A stretch of DNA of 60,599 nt from Sabulicella rubraurantiaca (GCF_017355885.1 NZ_JAFEUU010000018.1:1-60599); one strand, 5' to 3'. Shown: positions 42,191 to 51,291, counted from the stretch's first letter. Notes: a model not told the origin generated them from the letters alone. Numbers and translations: made by a program.

Positions 42191-42466
42191 GTGCCGTACC
42201 GCTCCTCCTACGCGCCTAACCTGGTGATCATCGCATGCGAGAACTCCATCGAGGTGACGATGGACGGCCGCGTTGTCCGCTTCCAAGATGCGAGCCCCCT
42301 CCTCATGGAGACCGTGCGACGCGGCGCTGCCTTCTCGCCTCTTCGCAACTACCTCCGCTACCTGACCTATTCCGGGGTCTGGCCGCTCCATGAGAGCGAA
42401 CTCACCCTTCCGGCTTCTGTCTTGGAAGGCGTCTTCTGCGGCGCACGCCTGATCGAAGCAGCCTAA
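42191..42466 (+). CDS. uncharacterised 91-residue protein, tandem paralogue A
   Basis: A 91-residue protein of no family I recognise, starting with GTG at 42191 and with GGAAG upstream. Residues SYAPNLVIIACENSIEVTMD, RRGAAF and WPLHESEL are shared with the next gene. It looks cytoplasmic and globular, without a signal or membrane helix. The start was chosen because the second copy, aligned at the same point, gives exactly the same length. It lies between the small secreted protein and a receiver-only response regulator. Confidence 0.75.
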   Translation: MPYRSSYAPNLVIIACENSIEVTMDGRVVRFQDASPLLMETVRRGAAFSPLRNYLRYLTYSGVWPLHESELTLPASVLEGVFCGARLIEAA

Positions 42467-42567
42467 CGGGCGAAGCTACGTCCCGCTGACGGAACTTGTC
42501 TCACTTGCAAGCCGTTTTCCGGCAACGGTTTCAGACCATGCGACAACAGGAAGATGAATAAGAGGAA

Positions 42568-42610
42568 AGCTGAACTTATTTGTTGTAGATCAAACCATTT
42601 TTGTTCAGCT
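42568..42610. repeat. 8-bp inverted repeat in an AT-rich gap before paralogue B
   Basis: AGCTGAAC (42568-42575) and GTTCAGCT (42603-42610) are exact inverse copies around a 27-bp AT-rich centre. The 227-bp gap between the two paralogues is clearly less GC-rich than the window. It may be an operator or a long hairpin regulating the second copy. Confidence 0.4.
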
Positions 42611-42693
42611 ATGGTTAAGTTCGGAACGCTGGCTTGGTCTATGGCCCTCATGGTGGAGGCCGCTCCCTGCCACCCCATTCGGAAGGTCAACTC

Positions 42694-42969
42694 TTGCAGG
42701 ACGGTTTCTCCTACGCGCCCAGTCTGGTGATCGTGGCCTGCGAGAACACCATCGAGGTGACGGTGGATGGGCGCCTCATTCGCTTCCTGGACGCCGATCC
42801 CAAGCTTGTCCTGACAGTGCGGCGCGGTGCCGCCTTTCCGCCTCTTTGGGCACTCCTGCGCCACCTCACCTCGCCTGAGTTCTGGCCGCTCGATGGGAGC
42901 GAGCTCAACCTCCCGGCCGCCATCCTCGAAAGCGCTTTCCGCGAGGCGAGCCTTCTCGAAGCCGCATAG
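42694..42969 (+). CDS. uncharacterised 91-residue protein, tandem paralogue B
   Basis: A 91-residue protein about 60 percent identical by eye to the preceding gene (SYAPSLVIVACENTIEVTVD, TVRRGAAF, WPLDGSELNLPA). The start is a TTG at 42694 with GGAAGG upstream. An ATG at 42634 is in frame, but the region before the TTG aligns with the non-coding leader of copy A, so the TTG is favoured. The duplication therefore includes the translation start region. The function is unknown. Confidence 0.75.
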   Translation: MQDGFSYAPSLVIVACENTIEVTVDGRLIRFLDADPKLVLTVRRGAAFPPLWALLRHLTSPEFWPLDGSELNLPAAILESAFREASLLEAA

Positions 42970-43151
42970 CGCCGCCGCCAAGCCTTCTGACTCTTTCAGG
43001 AATAGAGAAGAAGCAGCCTGCTCGGCCGCCAGGGCAAAGCTTCCAGCCATCGTATCGGGACTTTCCCCAGCTACTCCCTCACCAAATCCTCGGCTTTAGA
43101 TCGCCACAGATCGATGCATTTTTCCGGCGCGAGGGCGCCGGGGAGGCGAGA

Positions 43152-43556
43152 ATGGCGTCAGTCGAGGCTTTCCAGGGGCCCAGGGTTTTGGTGGTCGAAG
43201 ACGAGTACGTCATCGCCTGGGATCTGGCGCGATCGCTGGAGGGGCTCGGCGCGAAGGTTGTCGGCCCGGTGGGCACCCTCGACGCAGCCCTGGATCTTCT
43301 CGCACGTGATGGGGACATCGCCGGAGCGGTGCTCGATGTGGAGCTCCGGGGCGAAGTCGTGTTCCCTGTGGCTGCGATCCTGCAGGAGAAAGGTCTTCCC
43401 TTCGTGTTCCTGTCGGCAAAGAAGCGTGCAAGCGCCCCCGCGGCCTTCCGCGACGTGCAGTGGTTCGAAAAGCCGGCCCAGATGAGCAAGGTGGCCAGCC
43501 ACATCCTTGGACAGATCAAGGCCCCGGCGGCCGTAGCGACGGTCGCGCCTCTCTGA
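43152..43556 (+). CDS. receiver-domain-only response regulator
   Basis: A 134-residue single REC domain. The acidic pair Glu16-Asp17 (VVEDEY), the phospho-acceptor Asp62 (AVLDVEL), the switch Ser88 (FLSAK) and Lys107 (FEKP) are all present. No output domain follows. Stand-alone receivers of this class relay phosphate or act through protein contacts, for example in general stress or chemotaxis circuits. No kinase is encoded nearby. GGGAGGCGAGA precedes the ATG. Confidence 0.9.
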   Translation: MASVEAFQGPRVLVVEDEYVIAWDLARSLEGLGAKVVGPVGTLDAALDLLARDGDIAGAVLDVELRGEVVFPVAAILQEKGLPFVFLSAKKRASAPAAFRDVQWFEKPAQMSKVASHILGQIKAPAAVATVAPL

Positions 43557-43703
43557 GGCAGAGGCCCTTCGGCTCATGGGCAGGACAGCCTGACTGGGCT
43601 CTGACGCAGCCCCGGATGATCTCCGTGGCTTGTCCGTGACATCATGTGCCGCTCGGCCAGCAGAGGCGGAGAAGAGCTTCGCTGTCGTGCCAACTGGCTA
43701 ACC

Positions 43704-43724
43704 CCGCTGGCATTGCCCCAGCGG
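43704..43724. terminator. hairpin between convergent genes
   Basis: CCGCTGG and CCAGCGG flank a seven-base loop in the gap between the response regulator and the convergent coiled-coil gene, 26 bp beyond the latter. There is no T-run on either strand. Confidence 0.45.
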
Positions 43725-43749
43725 TCCCCCACCGCCCACTAAACTCCCG

Positions 43750-45288
43750 TCACCTCGGCGGCGTGGCGGGGCTTTGCTCGCCTTCCGGGGCCGCGCGCAG
43801 GCGGGCCGCAGCTTCTTCGAGGGCGCTCACCTCCTGACGCCGCTCGGCAGCCAGACGTTCGAGTTGGTCGGTTTCGTTGCGCAGGCGCTCCAGCCCCGCG
43901 GTGGCCGAAGCCACCTCCGCCTCCAGGGCAGTGGCGCGGCCTTCCAGGGAGCGGAGGCGGGTCGTGGCTTCCTCGACACCCCGGCCCGCTTCTGCAACCC
44001 GTGCCGCGGCAGCCTCTGCCTCCGATCGCCGGGCCGTCAGCTCGGTTTCGATCTGGGCAGCGGCGTCGCGAAGCGAGGCGAGGCGCTGCTCCGCCTCGGC
44101 CAGTGCCTGCTGACGGCCGGCCAATGCGGCTTCCGCCTCGCTGGCCTGCGCGCGCAGGGAGGCGGCGCGCTCTTCCAGGCCGCTGGCGCGGCGCATCGCC
44201 TCTGTCACGCTTTGCTCGGCGGTGGCAAGCTGCGTGTTCAACTCACCTAGCCGCGCCTCAAGGGCTGCCGCGGCGGCTTGCCGTTCCGTGAGGGCAGCAC
44301 CTGCGGCCTCGGAGGTGCGGCGCAACTCCGCGAGGCGGGCCTCGGCCGCTGTCGTTGCGTTCGCCAGTTCGGCAATGCGGGCCTCGGCGGCGCGGATTTG
44401 TTCGGTCGATCCCTCGCTCGCACGGGTGATCTCGGCCAGCCGCGCCTCCGCCCCGGCCTGGGCTGCCTGGCGGGCCGCCAGGTTCGCCTCCGCGTCGGAA
44501 ATCGACCTGCGGAGCGTCTGGATCTGACCTTCGGCCCCGGCGATGGCGGCCTGCCGTTCCGTCAGCGCCTCCTGGGCCTGCCCGGCCTCGGCCACCAGCG
44601 CGGCGACGCGCGCCTGGGCCGCCTCGGAGCGGGCCGCAAAGTCGGCGGCCTGTGCCTCCGCCTGACGCAAAGCATTCCCCGCTGCCTCCTGCTGAGCAGT
44701 GAGCCGCTCCAGTTCGGCACGGCGCTCAGCCAGCGCTGCCACGGCCGTCGTCGTGTCGGTGCGGGCGGTGGCGAGTTCGGAACTGGCGGCCTCGATGCCT
44801 TGGCGCAGCTCGGCGAGGCGCGCCTCGCTGGCGGTGATGGCAGCGGTCAGTTCCGCAAGCCGCGCTTCGCTTGCTGTCACCTGCTGGCCGAGCTCGGAGA
44901 GGCGGGCCTGGGCCTGGGCGACGCTGGCCTCGGTTTCCCGGTTGCGGGTTTCGGCCGCGGCGATGGCGGCGCGGGCCGCCTCAGCGCGCTGGTTCAGAGC
45001 AGCGAGATCTCCGGCAACACTGCGCTCCCGTGTTAGCGTGCCCTCCAGCTCCGCCAGCCGGGTGGCGCTGGCTTGGTTGGTGGCCTCGGCGTTCTGCAGC
45101 CGGCCGCCACGCGACATGGCGAGCGACCAGCCGAGAATGAGCAGGATCAGGAAGCCGGCCGCTATGGCAAGGAGAGGCCAGGAGATGCCGAAGGCGCCCG
45201 CCCGGCTGACGGGTGCCGCAGCGATGGTGGGAGCAGGCGGGGCTCCGCGCGCGGGGCCAGCTCCATTCTTGTGCTGCTTGTTGGCCAT
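43750..45288 (-). CDS. membrane-anchored long coiled-coil protein
   Basis: A 512-residue protein. A short N-terminal cytoplasmic tail is followed by one membrane helix (about residues 32-56, WPLLAIAAGFLILLILGWSL). From about residue 65 to the end it is an almost uninterrupted, alanine/glutamate/arginine-rich coiled coil with recurring ARLAEL units, for example ASEARLAEL twice within 15 residues. No catalytic motif is visible. The frame is open 21 codons further upstream; the ATG at 45288 was chosen for the MANKQHKNG start. It may be a structural or cell-envelope scaffold. Low-complexity sequence makes homology searches unreliable. Confidence 0.82.
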   Translation of the reverse strand: MANKQHKNGAGPARGAPPAPTIAAAPVSRAGAFGISWPLLAIAAGFLILLILGWSLAMSRGGRLQNAEATNQASATRLAELEGTLTRERSVAGDLAALNQRAEAARAAIAAAETRNRETEASVAQAQARLSELGQQVTASEARLAELTAAITASEARLAELRQGIEAASSELATARTDTTTAVAALAERRAELERLTAQQEAAGNALRQAEAQAADFAARSEAAQARVAALVAEAGQAQEALTERQAAIAGAEGQIQTLRRSISDAEANLAARQAAQAGAEARLAEITRASEGSTEQIRAAEARIAELANATTAAEARLAELRRTSEAAGAALTERQAAAAALEARLGELNTQLATAEQSVTEAMRRASGLEERAASLRAQASEAEAALAGRQQALAEAEQRLASLRDAAAQIETELTARRSEAEAAAARVAEAGRGVEEATTRLRSLEGRATALEAEVASATAGLERLRNETDQLERLAAERRQEVSALEEAAARLRAAPEGEQSPATPPR

Positions 45289-45676
45289 TGGTTCGCATCT
45301 CCCGGACATGTCACATAGTCCGCACCCCTCCAGGCGCGGTGGTCTTGCCACTGCGGGCCTCGACAGGCTCCCACAACGCGCGGGGGCACAGGATGGCGGC
45401 GTGGCAGCGAGTCAATTTGCTGCCTTTGCATGCGATTGAAAATGTTTTCCTTCAGTTAAGGCGCCACCACCGCATGCATCGTCCGGCAGGCGCCCTCCCC
45501 TTGCATGGACTAACACGAGGTGACGGAGAGCCGTGGCTGGAAGATCATCGTTCGCCGTCTATTCCCCGAGGATGGTTCCCGGAACTGCGCTTGAAGCAAT
45601 CGGCCTGCTCGAAGAGAAAATCCTCCTCAAGACTACGCAGCCAAACCTCATCCCTCAAACCTGCGAGCACGAACCC
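45289..45676. other. 388-bp intergenic region between divergent genes
   Basis: This gap lies between the divergent coiled-coil and DHCW-cupin genes. The centre (about 45410-45470) is AT-richer, with TTGCATGCGATTGAAAATG, and probably contains both promoters. No convincing gene, RNA or palindrome was found, although the plus frame leading into the cupin is open from 45533. Confidence 0.5.
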
Positions 45677-46009
45677 ATGATCATCCCTGCGCTTCCGTTC
45701 ACCGTGACGGACTGGTCGAAAGTTCCGGAGACGAAGCATCCCGGGGAAACGGGTCACGCCACATGGCGGACATTTACGGTCGGCGACCTGCGGGTGAGAC
45801 ACGTCGAGTACTCCCCGGGCTACCTTGCGGATCACTGGTGCGACCGAGGTCACGTCCTCTACGTGCTGGAAGGCGAACTGGTCACCGAGCTTCGAGATGG
45901 ACGGCGCTTCAGGCTCTCGCCTGGCATGAGCTACCAGGTCTCTGACCACGGCGACGCCTCGCACCGCTCCTCGACCGAAACCGGAGCCAAGCTCTTCATC
46001 GTGGACTGA
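45677..46009 (+). CDS. DHCW-motif cupin protein
   Basis: A 110-residue cupin starting MIIPALPFTVTDWSKVPETK. The motif YLADHWCDRGHVLYVLEGEL holds the Asp-His-x-Cys set that names this small family, and the end MSYQVSDHGDASHRSSTETG matches the second cupin motif. The frame is open 48 codons upstream, but family members begin at this methionine. The function is unknown; metal binding through His and Cys is likely. It ends 37 bp before a convergent DUF1772 gene. Confidence 0.87.
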   Translation: MIIPALPFTVTDWSKVPETKHPGETGHATWRTFTVGDLRVRHVEYSPGYLADHWCDRGHVLYVLEGELVTELRDGRRFRLSPGMSYQVSDHGDASHRSSTETGAKLFIVD

Positions 46010-46046
46010 CCGCAGGTGGTGGGGCTGGTTCCGTTGCCTTGAGTGA

Positions 46047-46478
46047 TTACGAGATGGAGGCCCAAAGGAAGACCAGCACCGCGGCGAAGCCGAGCGACGT
46101 TCGAGCCGCATGGAGCGCGCCCCAGCGCCCGACCATAGAGCGGGTTTCCGGGCCAGCATTCCTTGGCTCGGTTGCCATCAGCTTGCGGTTGGTGGGCATG
46201 ATGGCGAGGAAGGTGACAGGCCAATTGGCCAGCATCAGCAGCCCTCCGATGGCCCATCCGGCGTGGCCCGTTCGCCACCACGTCACGAGGCCGAGCACGA
46301 AGCCAATGACGGCAAGCGGGGCCTGCAAGGCCGTGCCGCGCTTATAGGCAAGCTTCCACTCGGTCAGCAGCGGCCCATCGTCCAACTGCATGCGTGCGGG
46401 CTGCTCCACGAGGTTGATGTAGAGGGCAGCGCCGGAGAAGACTGCGGCGACGATGAGCGCGAGCTGTCCGAGGAACAT
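46047..46478 (-). CDS. DUF1772-family (anthrone-oxygenase-like) membrane protein
   Basis: A 143-residue membrane protein with four hydrophobic segments. LYINLVEQPARMQLDDGPLL, EWKLAYKRGTALQA and LANWPVTFLAIMPTNRKLMAT are the characteristic DUF1772 blocks. The family includes fungal anthrone oxygenases; bacterial members are mostly uncharacterised. The ATG at 46478 has AGGAAGG six bases upstream, which fixes the start. It appears monocistronic. Confidence 0.87.
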   Translation of the reverse strand: MFLGQLALIVAAVFSGAALYINLVEQPARMQLDDGPLLTEWKLAYKRGTALQAPLAVIGFVLGLVTWWRTGHAGWAIGGLLMLANWPVTFLAIMPTNRKLMATEPRNAGPETRSMVGRWGALHAARTSLGFAAVLVFLWASIS

Positions 46479-46619
46479 ATCTGCCTTCCTGTGCTCTTCG
46501 CCACTCCAATGCAGTCCTCGACAGCGCTTCACCTAGGTGCGACCGAACTGAGCGCACGCTTAGGCCGCGCGGATCAGGAAGGCGGTGCCGGAATGGCACT
46601 GCGCGCCGGCGGCAGGGCC

Positions 46620-48065
46620 TTATGAGGATCGGGGTGGCGCGAGGGCCTGATTCTCCGCCGGAAGCGGCTCGGCGGGTGCGTCGGGAAGGGGCCGGAAGCC
46701 CGCGGGCACCTCGATCTGCGGGTTGCGGGCGAAGAGGCGCGACCAGGCGCGGTCCGCCACCGCCTCTGCCTCGCGGATGATGCGCGCCTCATCCATCGTC
46801 AGTACCACCCCGTCGCGCATGACCCAGCGCCCATCCACCATCACATCCTCGACGTCCCGCGCCTGGCCCTGGTGCACGAAGACCGAGACGGGGCGGAGGA
46901 AGGGCGCGAGATGCGCGCGATCCACCCGCAGCATGATGAGATCGGCGAGGTTCCCCTCCGCCAGCCAGCCGCCATCCGGCACGCCCATCGCGCGATACCC
47001 GTTGCGCGTGGCCCAGCGCAGCGCCTCCTCCGGGGTTGGGTTGCGCCCATCGCGCCGCCGCACCCGCTCCATGAAGAGGCCGGTGCGCATCACCTCCACC
47101 ATATCCTCGGCCATGTTGTCGGTGCCCATGCCGACGTTGCAGCCCGCCATCTCCATCTCGCAGACACGCGGGCTCAGCCCCCGCCGCGCGGCGATCGCGG
47201 AATTGAAGGCGACGTTCACCCGGTGCTTTCCGAGGATCTTCTCCTCCAGCGGCTCCATGCAGCGGCAATGCGCCGCAACCAGACGCTCGCTCAGGAAGCC
47301 GATGCTCTCCAGGAACTCGGAAGGCAGCATGTTGTGATGCGCCTGCACCGCCGCGACCTCGCCCCAGATCTGGTTGAGATGGATGGTGGCGATGGTGCCG
47401 AGCCGGTCCTGCAGCGCCCGCGCGTCTCGCAGCAGCTCGGGGGAGCACATGTCGGGCGCCCAGGCGGCGACGCCGACGTGGATGCGCCCTTCTCCGGCTC
47501 CATCCCATCGCGCGTGCAGCCGCTCGATGCGCTCCAGCCCCGCACGGCCAACCGCTTCGTCGCGGCGGAACTCGGAGGGATCGCCGATCGAGGCGCCGGC
47601 GCGGTCCCAGCAGCGCTCGGCCAGCAGCATCCGCAGCCCGGTGCCCACCATCTCGTCCGCATAGTTGGCGATATCCACCCCGTCTTCCAGCAGCGCCGTG
47701 GTGCCGGACCGGATCGCCTCCAGCGCGCCGAGCTGGCACATCACCGCCTGCTCCTGCGGGGTCATCGGCGGCAGCGGAATGGGCGATAGCCCGCCATGAA
47801 ACGGTGGTTCGTGAGGCGGGGACAGATCCTCGAAGACGCCGCGAGCGAGCGTCATCACCAGATGCGTGTGGATGTTCGCGAAGCCCGGCAGGACAACGCG
47901 GCCCGCGCCGTCCACCCGCTCGGCATCCGGAAAGCGGCCGGCAACCGCTTCGCGCCGGCCGATCGCGGCGATCCGATTGCCCTCGATGGCCAGCGCCCCG
48001 TCGTGGTGGATGGTGCCCGCGTCGTCGCCTGTCACGACGATCGCGCCTTCGATCAGGATGGTCAC
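46620..48065 (-). CDS. deaminase/chlorohydrolase-type amidohydrolase (copy 1)
   Basis: A 481-residue metal-dependent amidohydrolase of the cytosine deaminase/AtzA/TrzA group. Metal ligands are His66 and His68 (ANIHTHLVM), a later His in TIHLNQIWGE and AAHCRCMEPLEE, and the Asp in GMGTDNMAED. The C-terminal composite domain (ARDVEDVMVDGRWVMRDG) is normal. The start is a GTG at 48065 with GGGGAGG upstream. It is divergent from a receptor-amidohydrolase pair across a 180-bp gap, suggesting shared control. Deamination or dechlorination of an N-heterocycle or guanidine-like compound is inferred. Confidence 0.88.
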   Translation of the reverse strand: MTILIEGAIVVTGDDAGTIHHDGALAIEGNRIAAIGRREAVAGRFPDAERVDGAGRVVLPGFANIHTHLVMTLARGVFEDLSPPHEPPFHGGLSPIPLPPMTPQEQAVMCQLGALEAIRSGTTALLEDGVDIANYADEMVGTGLRMLLAERCWDRAGASIGDPSEFRRDEAVGRAGLERIERLHARWDGAGEGRIHVGVAAWAPDMCSPELLRDARALQDRLGTIATIHLNQIWGEVAAVQAHHNMLPSEFLESIGFLSERLVAAHCRCMEPLEEKILGKHRVNVAFNSAIAARRGLSPRVCEMEMAGCNVGMGTDNMAEDMVEVMRTGLFMERVRRRDGRNPTPEEALRWATRNGYRAMGVPDGGWLAEGNLADLIMLRVDRAHLAPFLRPVSVFVHQGQARDVEDVMVDGRWVMRDGVVLTMDEARIIREAEAVADRAWSRLFARNPQIEVPAGFRPLPDAPAEPLPAENQALAPPRSS

Positions 48066-48245
48066 GAATCCGGCCTCCCCTGCTAACCCGCCCGAGTTTG
48101 GGCGAGAGGTGACGCGGCGTCACGCCCCGTGATTGCCGCGCAATTGGGCACGGCATGGGTCGGCGATGGCGCAGGCGATCGAATTCTCGTTGCGGCAGGC
48201 GGAGACGGGCCCCACGATGCGGATCTGACGACCGAGGAGCTCCGC

Positions 48246-49829
48246 ATGCCCATCCGCCGCCGTCACCTGGGTTTGATTGCCGCGCCAGCCCTGCTGAGCG
48301 TGGAATCGCGGCGGGCCATGGCCCAGGATCCGCGTCGCGTCATCCGCTCCGTTCCGATCGGCGACCTGCGCGCGCTCGACCCGATCTGGACCACCACCTA
48401 TCTCACGCGGAATCACGGCTACCTCGTCTGGGACACGCTTTTCGCGATGGACGCCCAGAACCGGCCCCAGCCGCAGATGGTCGGGGAGTATGGGAATAGC
48501 GGGGACGGCAAGGAGTGGACCTTCCGCCTGCGCGACGGCCTGCTCTGGCACGACGGCACACCGGTCACGGCCGCGGACTGCGTCGCATCCATCCGCCGCT
48601 GGGGCGTGCGGGACGGCATGGGCCGCGCCCTGATGCGCGTGACCGAGAGCCTCGAAGCGCCGGACGCACGGACCATCCGGCTGCGCCTCACGCGTCCCGT
48701 GGGCTTCGTGCTGGAGGCCCTGGGCAAGATCGACAGCAACGTGCCCTTCATGATGCCGGAGCGCCTGGCGCGCACGGACCCGAACACCGCCATCACTGAC
48801 CCGGTTGGCTCCGGTCCCTTCCGCTTCCGGCGGGATCAATGGGTGCCCGGGGCGCGCGTGGTCTATGAGCGCTTCGCGGAATACGTGCCGCGCGCGGAGC
48901 CGCCCAGCCAGGCGGCGGGCGGCAAGGTGGTCAAGGTGGACCGCATCGAGAGCCTCTACACCCCCGATGCCGCGACCGCTGCGAACGGCCTCGCGGCCGG
49001 CGAGATCGACCTGCTGGAGAGCCCAGCGCCTGATCTCGTGCCCCGCCTGACGCGGATGCGCAACGTCACCGTCGTATCGAACGATCCGCTAGGCTACGTG
49101 CTGTTCCTGGCCATGAACCACCTTCAGCCGCCCTTCGACAATCTCGAGGCGCGGCGGGCACTGATGGGGGTGATCCGGCAGCCGGACTTCATGGTGGCCA
49201 CCGTCGGGCAGGACCAGCCCTGGCGCGAATGCGGCGCCCCCTTCGGCTGCGCCCCCTCCGAGACGCCGCAATTCGACACCCTGGGCTGGCCGCGTTTGAC
49301 CGACCAGCAAGGGCGCGACGCCTTCCGGGCCGCAGGCTACGACGGAAGGCCGATCGTGGTGATGGACCCGGCGGACAATGCCGTGCTCCATCCCGGTGCA
49401 CTCCTGGCGGCGGAAGCGCTGCAGCGCATCGGCGCGAATGTGGACTTGATCGCGATGGATTGGAGCGGACTGGTCCAGCGCCGTTCCTCTCGCAATCCGC
49501 CTAACCAGGGGGGATGGAACGTCTTCGTCACCAACGCGACCATCACCGGTGTCCAGAACCCGCTGCTGAACGTCTTCGTCGGCAATTGCGAGAGCGGCTG
49601 GTTCGGCTGGCCCTGCGACGCGCGCGTGCCGCAGCTGAACGACTCCTGGACCTACGAGACGGACCCGGCGCGGCGCCAGGAAATCCTGAAGGAGCTGGAG
49701 CGCGTGCACATCGCCAATGCGACCAACATCCCGCTGGGCCAGTACCGCAGCGTCGTCGCGCACCGATCGAATATGCGCGGCCTGCTGCCGGGCCCAGCCC
49801 TGTTCTACTGGAACCTCGAGAAGCTCTGA
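48246..49829 (+). CDS. peptide/nickel-type ABC receptor (DppA-like), orphan copy 2
   Basis: A 527-residue receptor with a twin-arginine-like start (MPIRRRHLGLIAAPALLS) and the blocks NHGYLVWDTLFAMDAQNRP and DPVGSGPFRF. It is a close paralogue of the receptor at 29616. GAGGAG six bases before the ATG at 48246 supports this start over an open extension of 39 codons. The amidohydrolase gene follows 13 bp later. No permease is linked. Confidence 0.9.
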   Translation: MPIRRRHLGLIAAPALLSVESRRAMAQDPRRVIRSVPIGDLRALDPIWTTTYLTRNHGYLVWDTLFAMDAQNRPQPQMVGEYGNSGDGKEWTFRLRDGLLWHDGTPVTAADCVASIRRWGVRDGMGRALMRVTESLEAPDARTIRLRLTRPVGFVLEALGKIDSNVPFMMPERLARTDPNTAITDPVGSGPFRFRRDQWVPGARVVYERFAEYVPRAEPPSQAAGGKVVKVDRIESLYTPDAATAANGLAAGEIDLLESPAPDLVPRLTRMRNVTVVSNDPLGYVLFLAMNHLQPPFDNLEARRALMGVIRQPDFMVATVGQDQPWRECGAPFGCAPSETPQFDTLGWPRLTDQQGRDAFRAAGYDGRPIVVMDPADNAVLHPGALLAAEALQRIGANVDLIAMDWSGLVQRRSSRNPPNQGGWNVFVTNATITGVQNPLLNVFVGNCESGWFGWPCDARVPQLNDSWTYETDPARRQEILKELERVHIANATNIPLGQYRSVVAHRSNMRGLLPGPALFYWNLEKL

Positions 49830-49842
49830 CGGGAGGCGCGCC

Positions 49843-51291
49843 ATGATCACGCCTCTCCTGATCCGCAACTCGGCTTGGGCTGTCGTCTGGGACGCCGCCG
49901 GCCGCCACGTCTTCGGCCGAGATCTCGACATCCTGCTGCGCGACGGACGGATTGAGCGCATCAGCCCGCATGATCCTTCCTCCGCGCCCGAGCCGGGAGC
50001 GGAGGTGGTGGATGGGCGCGGCCTGCTTGTCCTGCCCGGTCTGGTGAACATCCACACCCACCCGACCACCGAGCCGGGCTACCGTGGCGTACGCGAGGAC
50101 CACGGCGTCCCGGAACAGGGGATGAGCGGCCTTTTCGAGCGCTCCCAGGCCTTCCGCCTTGATGAGGCAGGGCGGGAAGCGGCGATGCGCCTCGCCTACG
50201 CGGAGCTGATGTCCTCGGGGGTGACCTCGGTCGTGGACCTCTCAGCCCCCTTCCCCCGCTGGCTCACGGTCATGGCCGAAAGCGGACTGCGAAGCTGGGC
50301 CGGGCCGGGCTATGCGGCGGCGCGCTGGGGTATGTCCGCGCCGCAGACCGTCACCTGGATGTGGAACCGCGAGGATGCGTCCCGCCAATTCGAAGCGGCA
50401 AAGCAGGTCATGCGGGAGGCTGAGGCCCATCCTTCGGGCCGGCTGAGCGGCATCGTCTTCCCTGCCCAGATCGACACGGTGGAGGAGGAGATGCTGCGCG
50501 AGGGCGTCGCCTATGCCGCCGAAACCGGGCGGCCCTTCACCACCCACATCGCCCAGGCGATCGTGGAGGTGCAGGAGATGATCCGCCGCCATGGCGTCAC
50601 CCCTATCCAATGGGCCGCCAATATCGGGCTGCTGACGCCGCGAACCATCCTCGGCCATGCGATCTTCGTGGACGAGCATCCCTCCGTCCGCTGGCACACT
50701 TCGCGCGACGTCGGGCTGATGGCAGAGCATGGCGCGAGCGTCGCGCACTGCCCCTCCCCCTTCGCGCGCTACGGGGAGCATCTGCGGACATTCGGTTCCT
50801 ACCGGGCGCGCGGGATACGGATCGGCTTCGGCACGGATGTCGCCCCGCACAACCTGATCGAGGAGATGCGGACCGCCCTCATCCTGGCGCGCAACGCGGC
50901 GCGCGACCTCGCGGCGGCGACGACGGAGGGCGTCTTCCACGCCGCGACCATTGGTGGCGCGGAGGCGCTGGGGCGGGACGATCTGGGCCGGCTGCAAGCG
51001 GGGGCGGCGGCCGATGTGGTGCTGGTGGACCTTCACCATCCGCTGATGGCGCCGCCGCGCGATCCACTCCGCTCATTGATCTACCATGCGGCGGACCGCG
51101 CGGTGCGGCGCGTGCTGGTGGCGGGGGAGACGGTCTGGGCCGATGGCTGCCCGACGCGGCTCGACGTGACCGAGGCTGCGGGCATCCTTGCGGAGTCCCA
51201 GGCACGAATGCTGCGCGACGCATGTGGCCGGGACTATCGTGGACGCGATGGCGACGAGATCGCGCCGCTCAGCCTGCCAATGCTGACCTGA
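49843..51291 (+). CDS. deaminase/chlorohydrolase-type amidohydrolase (copy 2)
   Basis: A 482-residue amidohydrolase. Metal ligands are His71 and His73 (VNIHTHPTTEPG), then FTTHIAQ, LGHAIFVDEHP and Asp in GFGTDVAPHN. It has the composite beta domain at both ends (ADVVLVDLHHPLM, VRRVLVAGETVWADG). GGGAGG precedes the ATG. It is co-transcribed with the receptor and is a diverged relative of copy 1. Together they may act on successive or related imported substrates. Confidence 0.88.
   Translation: MITPLLIRNSAWAVVWDAAGRHVFGRDLDILLRDGRIERISPHDPSSAPEPGAEVVDGRGLLVLPGLVNIHTHPTTEPGYRGVREDHGVPEQGMSGLFERSQAFRLDEAGREAAMRLAYAELMSSGVTSVVDLSAPFPRWLTVMAESGLRSWAGPGYAAARWGMSAPQTVTWMWNREDASRQFEAAKQVMREAEAHPSGRLSGIVFPAQIDTVEEEMLREGVAYAAETGRPFTTHIAQAIVEVQEMIRRHGVTPIQWAANIGLLTPRTILGHAIFVDEHPSVRWHTSRDVGLMAEHGASVAHCPSPFARYGEHLRTFGSYRARGIRIGFGTDVAPHNLIEEMRTALILARNAARDLAAATTEGVFHAATIGGAEALGRDDLGRLQAGAAADVVLVDLHHPLMAPPRDPLRSLIYHAADRAVRRVLVAGETVWADGCPTRLDVTEAAGILAESQARMLRDACGRDYRGRDGDEIAPLSLPMLT

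Noticed and set aside
44600-45200. Tandem DNA repeats in the coiled-coil gene as a repeat element or CRISPR-like array
   Set aside because: The repetition follows the protein heptads and is imperfect at DNA level; no spacers or cas genes exist in the window.
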